The notes under the pieces were generated by a model, which was given only the letters and a program-made list of their open reading frames with translations, had not been told where the DNA came from and ran no database searches. The translations under genes and the position numbers were made by a program. A stretch of 64,000 nucleotides of DNA from Deroplatys truncata (lineage: Eukaryota > Arthropoda > Insecta > Mantodea > Mantidae), in contig CM060979.1 of assembly GCA_030765065.1 (NCBI GenBank), positions 15,777,001 to 15,841,000 of the forward strand. Reading direction: 5' to 3'. Shown here one piece after another: positions 57,058 through 64,000 of this stretch. The stretch's first letter is position 1; each line of letters begins with the position of its first letter.

Positions 57058-57670
57058 ACTTTCTCTACTACGTATAGTAAATATGGGAAGTATAGCATTC
57101 TACCCAGAAATTCGATACAGAGATTTCACCAGAAATATATGTTTTGAGACCCCCTGAATGCAAAAAATGCATTTTTGGAAACATATCCGTGTGTGTGTGT
57201 GTGTCTGTGAACAGCATAACTCAGAAACGAACAGTCGGATAAACACCAAACTTGGTATTTAGGTTCAGTATCTTCCAGAGATGCGACACGAAGGTTTTCA
57301 AGAAAATACTCCCACCCCAGACTACCGTTTACATAGAGCTTTTTTCGAAAATTTTAATTTTCTCTAAATAGCTCTAACGACTTACATTAAAATATCATGT
57401 GTTTAAGATATTTTCATGGCAAATGAAATGTATATTTCAAATTTTCTGGGAAGTCTCTGAAAGTATTCTTCATTGTGAACGACTTTTGCATAACTGGTAA
57501 ACCATAAGAGATAGACAAAATTTTACTACACAAAAAATGTATATCGCGTTAAAATACACAATTTATGTCATATACATTTTTTTTTGAGTGAACCATTTTC
57601 AAGATATTGCTTGTTATTCTCTTAAATTTTCCAATGCTTTTTCTCAAACGGGAATTTGTTATTCATTTTT
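57058..57670 (-). mobile_element. CA-element s3+s2 piece without s1
   Basis: A reversed piece from ACTTTCTCTACTACG to TTTGTTATTCATTTTT, that is 3' end to the first A-run. The next copy starts right there. As in 28225-31244, an s2s3 piece is attached to the 3' side of a full copy. Confidence 0.75.
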
Positions 57671-58545
57671 ACTTTCTCTACTACGTAGAGTAAGTAGGTG
57701 AAGTAGGTATTGCATTCCATCCAAATATTCGATACCGAGAATTCACCGGAAATACATGTTTTGAGACCCCCTGAATCCAAAAAAAGCATTTTTGGAAACA
57801 TGTCCACCTGTGTGTGTTGGAGTGTGTGTCTGTGTGTGTGTGTGTGTCTGTCTGTGAACAGCATAACTCAGAAACGAACAGTCGGATAAACACCAAACTT
57901 GGTATTTATGTTCAGTATCTTCCAGAGATGCGACACGAAGGTTTTCAAGAAAATCCCCCCACCCCAGGTTACCGTTTACATGGAACACTTTTCGAAAATT
58001 TTAATTTTCTCAAAACTGGCTCTAACGATTTTGATTAAAATATCGTATGTTTAAGATATATTCATGACAAATGAAATGTATATCTTGAATTTTCTGGAAA
58101 TGTCTCCAAAAGTATTCTTCATTGTGAACGACTTTCGCACAACTGGTAAACCATAAGAGATAGACAAAATTTTACTACACAAAAAATGTAGATCGAGTTA
58201 AAATACACAATTTATGTAATTTACATTTTTTTTGTTGAGTGAACCATTTTCGAGATATTGCTTGTTATTCCCTTAAATTTTCTAATACCTATACTTTTTC
58301 TCAAATGGGAATTCGTTATTCATTTTTTTACGTACTGTACATACAAAGAGAATGGAATACTCCACATAGCAACCAGCTCTTAAAATATTTGACTATCGCT
58401 TAAAGCCTACCAATTCCCCTTGCATCTACAAGAAAATTAGCAATAAGATTAACATCTCGATTAACATGAAGCATATAGAGAATAAGCGTTTGTAAAAATA
58501 GTTTGTATAAGAGTAGAGAAAGTCATGTGAGTGTAATACATCAGA
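57671..58545 (-). mobile_element. CA-element, reversed full copy; left arm of a palindrome
   Basis: Complete, ending TACATCAGA. TG site at 57817-57848. It shares with the copy at 59708 the uncommon reading CTCTTATACAAACTATT in s1. It is continuous with the inverted repeat that follows. Confidence 0.85.
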
Positions 58546-58735
58546 TTTTTTTTCAAACAAAATAACTACAAAGTACACAGTGTCTACAAAATAACAATAT
58601 AGTTTAAAGATAAATGAAAATATAAAAAGGACAATAGAAACTATTAGATTAGAGTACAGGCATAAGAAACAAGTTTGTTTACAATTAATTCTAAATTCTA
58701 TATTTATCTAAACTTGCTGGTAGCCAGCACAAAAA
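58546..58735 (+). repeat. Inverted repeat, left arm
   Basis: From CAAACAAAATAACTACAAAG to AACTTGCTGGTAGCCAG. The reverse complement recurs at 59520-59707 with about 85-90% identity and similar length. It is not part of the CA-element consensus. Confidence 0.85.
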
Positions 58736-59194
58736 CTTCTACTATGCTACTAATAATTTTAATTATTTCATTTATATTTATATTTTATGTAAAATTTTCC
58801 TTAATTAAAATTTTTATAAGGTTAAAGTTATCTATTTATAACATTCCGTTGTTTTCATAGTAATTATTTAAAATATAATAGTTATTTATTTAATTATTTA
58901 TGCATTTGTGTTTATTTGTTTAATTATTTACGTTATAACATTTTATTTAATCTCCAAGTTAATTTTCTAATATTTTTCTTTTAATTTATTTTACATATCA
59001 ATTTTTAAATTTGATCACTAATATATTACTTGCCATCGCGAGAAAGAGCTAAAACTCGACAGAGCAGTAAACGAATAACCAAATATTGTACAATTGGAAC
59101 CATTAATGGCTGATGGCACACAAACGTTAATTGAAATAAATTGTGTGCTATAAAAAATGTATGTTTTCGTCTATTGCTTAACGTTTACCAGTTG
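58736..59194. other. Palindrome spacer: A/T-rich sequence and an old CA-element fragment
   Basis: 58736-59030 is extremely A/T-rich and unrecognised. 59036-59190 is an old CA-element piece ('catcgcgagaaagagctaaa' to CGTTTACCAGTTG). Confidence 0.5.
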
Positions 59195-59500
59195 TAACCG
59201 AGCGGGATAGCTGAGACGGTTACGTTTGTCGCCCGCATTGGGGAGGTCCCGGTATCGATCCAGGGCTATCGCCAACTCTGGCCCATGGTTTTTTTTTGGG
59301 TACTTTCCCCGAGTTGCCAGGCGAATGTTGGGGTGGTTCATCTTCTACCATGACTCTCCTTCTCATTCCTGTTATCCCTCATGTTCCTTGCTATGTGTTT
59401 CAAAATTGTAGCACCAAGCGACTGAGTTCGGCGGGTTGTGGCTGGGCGGTGACTTGCTTTTGTGCTGACTACCAGTACATTTTCGCTGGTTTCCAGTGAA
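59195..59500 (+). mobile_element. SINE-2 copy with altered tail
   Basis: The head reads ACCGAGCGGGATAGCTGAGA and GGTCCCGGTATCGATCC, followed by GTTGCCAGGCGAATGTTGG. The usual G/C-rich tail is replaced by other sequence after about 59400. It sits in the spacer of the palindrome. Confidence 0.65.
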
Positions 59501-59519
59501 TATAGTTAAATAGTAGTAG

Positions 59520-59707
59520 ATAGTACCTGGATACCAGCAAGTGTAGATAAATATAGAATTTAGAATTAATTGTAATCAAACTTGTTTCTTACGCCTATAC
59601 TCTGGTCTAATAATTTCTATTGTCTTTTTTCAATATTCGTTTATTATTATACTATATTATTATTTTGTAGGCACTGTGTACTTAGTAGTTATTTTATTTG
59701 AAAGAAA
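59520..59707 (-). repeat. Inverted repeat, right arm
   Basis: The reverse complement of 58546-58735, including GAAACAAGTTTGATTACAAT and AGTACACAGTGCCTAC. It runs directly into the 5' end of the plus-strand CA-element at 59708, mirroring the left side. Confidence 0.85.
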
Positions 59708-60535
59708 TCTGCTGTGTTACACTCACATGCCTTTCTCTACTCTTATACAAACTATTTTTACAAACGCTTATTCTCCATATGCTTCATGTTAATCGAGATG
59801 TTAATCTTATGGCTAATTTTCTTGTAGATGCAAGGGGAATTGGTAGGTTTTAAGCGATAGTCAAATATTTTAAGAGCTGGTTGCTATGTGGCGCATTCCA
59901 TTCTCTTTGTATATCCAGGACATAAAAAAATTAATAACGAATTCCCATTTGAGAAAAAGTATTGGAAAATATAAGGGAATAACAAGCAATATCTCGAAAA
60001 TGGTTCACTCAACAAAAAAATGTATATGACATAAATTGTGTATTTTAACGCGATCTACATTTTTGTGTAGTAACATTTTGTCTATCTCTTATGGTTTACC
60101 AGTTATGCAAAAGTCGTTCACAATGAAGAATACGTTTGGAAACATTCTCAGAAAATTCGAGATATGCATTTCATTTGTCGTGAAAATATCTTAAACATAT
60201 GATATTTTAATCAAAATCGTTAGAGCCATTTTTGAGAAAATTAAAATTTTCGAAAAATGTTCCATGTAAAGGGTAATCTGGGGTGGGGGGATTTTCTTGA
60301 AAACCTTCGTGTCGCATCTCTGGAAGATACTGAACCTAAATACCAAGTTTGGTGTTTATCCGACTGTTCATTTCTGAGCTATGCTGTTCACAGACACGCA
60401 CACAGACGTGTTTCCAAAAAGGCTTTTTTTTGGATTCATGGGGTCTCAAAACATGTATTCCCAGTGAAATCTAGGTATCGAATTTTTGGGTGGAATACAA
60501 TACTTCCCCTACTTACTATACGTAGTAGAGAAAGT
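59708..60535 (+). mobile_element. CA-element, full copy; right arm of a palindrome
   Basis: Starts TCTGCTGTG, ends GTAGAGAAAGT. The CA site (60390-60404) is short and reads 'cacagacacgcacacagac'. Confidence 0.85.
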
Positions 60536-60689
60536 AAAAAAGGCAAAACCGAATTTCGCGCACACTAATGCGCCAGTTCCCCAATGATCTGTGTTTACTT
60601 GGAATTGCACTAGAGTTTGCAGCCCTAGACACTACAAATACGGCGCGGTTGGGCTACCTGGTATATCAACTTAGAAAGTAATCGGCCCT
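60536..60689. other. Unassigned sequence
   Basis: No feature is recognised. Confidence 0.3.
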
Positions 60690-61028
60690 GTTCAGTTGGA
60701 GTACTTCCCTCGTCAGTGGAATTACATCCAGCATAGTCGCACATTAGCTAGATGGATGAAAATGATCAGTTGTGCGGTACGGTGCTATCGTCAAAACGAG
60801 ATGTGCTTCGCTGTACGTTTGACTCGATTTTCTCCTCAGCTAATGTCGCGATGTCGCTTATTCTCGTCCGGATTGCGTGAGTATAACTTAATGCTGTTAA
60901 AAACATCGGACTGCTTGGAGTAAACTTATTTAACCAGGATTTCATAAACTCCCCTTCAGTGAAACGGCGTAATGACTTTGTAATTTCCAAAGCAACGCCA
61001 TCAAGTTGCCTCTCACTTGCGCTCTTCA
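60690..61028 (-). pseudogene. Possible hAT-type transposase fragment
   Basis: The minus-strand frame from 61029 (ATG) reads LEITKSLRRFTEGEFMKSWL, then ALSYTHAIRTRISDIATLAE. This resembles the region of hAT-derived proteins (DUF4371 / GTF2IRD2-like) where a 'KPFTDGEFIK' motif is followed by 'LSRNTVxRRIxDIA'. Only about 87 codons are open and the catalytic region is missing. It could be a transposon remnant or an exon of a domesticated gene. I favour a remnant because it is bordered by CA-elements. Confidence 0.4.
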
Positions 61029-61217
61029 TTTGCTTTCTCCGCTACTTACGTATAATAAGTAGGGGAAGTATTGCATTCCACCCAAAAATTGGATGCCGAG
61101 ATTTCCCCGGTGTGCCGTCTGTGAACACCATAACACAAAAACGATCGGATAAATACCAAACTTTGTAATTAGGATCAATATCTTCCAAAGATGCGACACA
61201 AAGATTTAAAAAAAAAA
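61029..61217 (-). repeat. CA-element 3' fragment, left of a nested copy
   Basis: Reversed: CTTTCTCCGCTACTTACGT to GATGCGACACAAAGATTT, then an A-run. The TG site and about 60 bp around it are deleted. It continues at 62071. Confidence 0.65.
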
Positions 61218-62070
61218 TATGATGTGTTACACTCACATGACTTTCTCTACTCTTGTACAACTTATTTTTACAAACGCTTAATCTCCATATGTTTCATGTT
61301 AATTGAGATATAGAAATGTTAATCTTATTGCTAATTTGCTTGTAGAGGCAAGGGGAATTGGTAGGCTTTAAGCGATAGTCAAATGTTTTAAGAGCTGGTT
61401 GCTATGTGGTGCATTCCATTCTATTTGCAAGTCCTGGACATAAAAAAAATGAATAACGAATTTGAGAAAAAGTATAAGTATTGGAAAATTTAAGGGAATA
61501 ACAAGCAATATCTCGAAAACGGTTCACTCAACAAAAGAATTGTATATGACATAAATTGTGTATTTTAGTTGCGATCTACATTTTGTGTGTAGTATAATTT
61601 TGTCTATCTCTTGTGGTTTACCAGTTATGCAAAAGTCGTTCACAATGAAGAATACCTTTGGACACATTCCCAGAAAATTCGAGATATACATTTCATTTCT
61701 CATGACAATATCTTAAACAATTGATATTTTAATCAAAATCGTTAGAGCCGTTTTTGAGAAAATTAAAATTTTCGAAAAATGTTCCATGTAAAGGATAGTC
61801 TGGGGTGGGGGGATTTTCTTGAGAACCTTCGTGTCGCATCTCTGGAAGATACTGAACCTAAATACCAAGTTTGGTGTTTATCCGACTGTTCGTTTCTGAG
61901 TTATGCTGTTCACAGACACACACACAGACACACACACACGGACATGTTTCCAAAAATGCTTTTTTTGGATTCAGGGGGTCTCAAAACACGTATTTCCGGT
62001 GAAATCTCGGTATCGAAGTTTTGGGTGGAATACAATACTTCCCCTACTTACTATACGTAGTAGAGAAAGT
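61218..62070 (+). mobile_element. CA-element nested in a reversed CA-element fragment
   Basis: A complete copy, start TATGATGTG (first base kept, second changed), end GTAGAGAAAGT. CA site at 61914-61940. A-runs flank both ends, inside the 'tttcaagaaaatc' part of the host. Confidence 0.85.
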
Positions 62071-62167
62071 AAAAAATCTCGCCACCCCAAACTAAAGTTA
62101 ACATGGAACATTTTTTCAAAATTTTGGATTTCCTAAAAACTGGTTTTAACGATTTGGATTAAAATAT
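62071..62167 (-). repeat. CA-element s3 fragment, right of the nested copy
   Basis: AAAAAATCTCGCCACCCC to GGATTAAAATATCA continues the reversed host begun at 61029. Confidence 0.6.
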
Positions 62168-62341
62168 CAGAAATAGCTACATTACACATACAGTTATAAA
62201 TACAAAGAGAACAGCGATAGTCAAATGTTTAACAACTGGACGCTATATGCTGGCCTTAAAATTCCATACTGTTTCCATGACATCGCGAGAAACAACTGAA
62301 AATCGAGAGGCCTTGAAAGAATGACAAATTATTGAACAATT

Positions 62342-63703
62342 TGAGAAGTTATTTTGTTGTAGGAGTTTGCACCACGCTTTGGGCGTCAATTTGAAGTACG
62401 TATTTTGTTGTAGGAGTTGTATTATATTTCAACTGTTGGGGAGCCGAACTTAAAATTCGTTGCAACCGCACGTATAGTAAACAGTTTCCGGTAGCCTTCG
62501 CCCCAACTGTATTTTCGGGTGGCGTTTGCCCCAAGTTTAAAAAAATTTTAACTTTGTAATTTTTCTGTTTCTTTAAATGTTATATATTTAGGTTTGCCTC
62601 GGCTGCGTCAGTATTGTTGTTAGAGACACGTTTCTCTTAGCAGGGTTTGGTACCACTAAGAATGTAGGCTTACACAGATTTTAAATTTTTACTTCACTCC
62701 TTTTATTAATGCTTGATACGATTTAAAATAACACTTCACTGACATAGAGAGCTGTGAGATTCTTTTTATTAATTAATTACACTTTTTAACACGTAAACTT
62801 ATGTTTTTTCGACACACGAAAATATATTATATTTCTTGAGGACACTTTTTGCGTCTGGTTAGTAACTCAGTCTGCAGGCAACTGAATTGATTTCAACCGC
62901 CCAAGCTTTGTAAATTTATGTTTTTCAAGTCTCTGATTGACTATTCCTAGTCCAATAGAATACCTTCATTTAATTAAAACTTTTTCTGGTTGTTGATTGG
63001 CTATTTTATAAACTGTCACTAAAATTACATTAATGTTGCTTCAATAATCACTAGTAGCATTATTAAACATTCTTAAATTCATTATTGCCTTAAGATTACC
63101 TCATTGTTAGCAACGTTAAACTTATTATTCTCACAGCTCCTACATTATTAAATTACGTAATGCATTCACATAACATTATTAAACATGTTTACAATAATAT
63201 AAGCATATGCAATGACTGTTACATACATTTTACAAATTATTACATACACATATTGCTTCAAGGCGGGCTGTTATTCTAATATATATTTATATAATTTGAT
63301 TAATATCTTTATAGACCGCTCGCCTCCCACCGAGGCGGCCCGGGTTCAATCCCAGGGACCTGCAAGTGGGATTTGTGGTGGACGAAGCGGCGTCTGGGCG
63401 GGTTTTCTCCGGGTTCTCCGGTTTCCCCCGCCATTCATTCCACCAACTGCTCCATCATCACCTTTCCTTTCATCCATTTCACCAACATTTCGTTTCATCT
63501 ACTTCCTTCATCCCATACCAGGCATCGAGCTGATCATCCATCCTGGATGCTCTGTCTGATACATGAGTGTCTGCTCCTCGACGGGCCTCTGACCCCAGGC
63601 ACCCGCTTGTAAGTCCTGGGGGGTGTAAGTCCTACATAAGAGGAGGGTAAACAGATAATGAATGAATGAATTAATATCTTTGAGTGTTAAAAATACTGCC
63701 TCA
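62342..63703 (-). mobile_element. Solo LTR, copy F, with 4-bp target duplication and a SINE-1 inside
   Basis: Starts TGAGAAGTT and ends CTGCCTCA, with AATT on both sides (62338-62341 and 63704-63707). Without the SINE-1 and its duplication it is about 991 bp, matching copies C and E. CCAAT and AATAAA motifs read on the minus strand. Confidence 0.85.
63311..63669 (+). mobile_element. SINE-1 copy with perfect 12-bp target duplication
   Basis: ATTAATATCTTT occurs at 63299-63310 and 63670-63681. The head is partly truncated (GACCGCTCGCCTCCCACCGA), B-box GGGTTCAATCCC, same body as the other SINE-1 copies, tail (AATG)n-like. It is the innermost layer of a three-level nest. Confidence 0.92.
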
Positions 63704-64000
63704 AATTCGAACGTTTAATAACGGATATCTCAGAAGTGACTTATGCCACAAAACATTTATTTGAAATAATTGTGTTTTAAAGAGGTCTACATTTTTGTTG
63801 TGATACGTTTTGGTCTATCGCTCAACGTTTAACAGATACAGAAGATTATACAAAATTCTTTACGAATGAAGTGGACTTCAAAGGCTGTTCTCAGAAAATT
63901 AAAGATATACATTTTATTTTTCATTGTGTGCTATTTTAATCAAAATCCTTAGAGCCATTTTTAGAAAATTAAAATTTCCGAAAAATGTTCCATGTAAATG

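Larger units (their letters stand above)
62168..64000 (+). mobile_element. Old CA-element, host of solo LTR F, running off the window
   Basis: The left part (62168-62341) is old s1 to the start of s2, stopping at 'attattgaacaatt'. The right part (63704-64000) resumes AATTCGAACGTTTAATAACG and continues into s3. Old copies elsewhere read continuously across this point ('caattcgaacc'). Confidence 0.7.

Overview
The window is repeat-dense eukaryotic DNA, most probably from an arthropod and likely an insect. The grounds are arthropod-style core promoters (TATA plus TCAKT-type initiators) under heat-shock elements, several tRNA-derived SINE families, Tc1/mariner elements, LINE remnants and solo LTRs. 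I cannot name the order or species. I found no intact host protein gene. The long His/Thr- or Cys/Val-rich reading frames are translations of (CA)n/(TG)n tracts. Boundaries are read by eye and may be off by a few bases.

The part most worth attention is 4.8-8.5 kb. Two heat-shock promoters face away from each other about 1.5 kb apart. The leftward one (4845-4968, minus strand) keeps perfect heat-shock elements but has a damaged TATA box. The rightward one (6344-6465, plus strand) has two four-unit heat-shock elements, TATATAAG and an initiator. Their leaders are homologous to each other, so they look like an inverted hsp70-type pair. The right promoter does not run into a chaperone ORF. It leads into about 13 units of a 116-bp tandem repeat (6640-8160), each unit a dimer of two related 58-bp halves. 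A candidate exon with good splice signals follows (8362-8455). I interpret this as a heat-inducible, repeat-bearing noncoding RNA locus, similar in layout to the alpha-beta-gamma units at 87C and to hsr-omega of Drosophila. Orthology is not claimed.

Most of the rest is built from one mobile repeat of about 0.85 kb, called the CA-element here. It starts TCTGATGTG, ends GTAGAGAAAGT, and carries a (CA)n microsatellite at a fixed internal place. Young copies insert in A-runs of 5-8 bases, very often in the two A-runs inside other CA-elements, which gives nested stacks at 14.3-18.4, 28.0-31.2 and 61.0-62.2 kb. One copy splits a LINE reading frame at 25.36-26.19 kb. Segment names used below: s1 is the 5' end to the first A-run, s2 lies between the A-runs, s3 runs from the second A-run to the 3' end. 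An older, more diverged subfamily makes up much of the remaining sequence.

Other layers are six solo LTRs of one family (about 0.97-0.99 kb, TG...CA, 4-bp target duplications in four of them) and a probable related LTR. Three SINE families are present (SINE-1 with clear target duplications, SINE-2 in many copies, SINE-3 as an inverted pair). There is also a deleted mariner, a broken Tc1, a broken mariner-type element, two LINE 3' fragments and a possible hAT fragment. Nesting gives relative ages: old CA-elements, then solo LTRs and young CA-elements, then SINE-1. A palindrome with a roughly 790-bp spacer occupies 57.7-60.5 kb.
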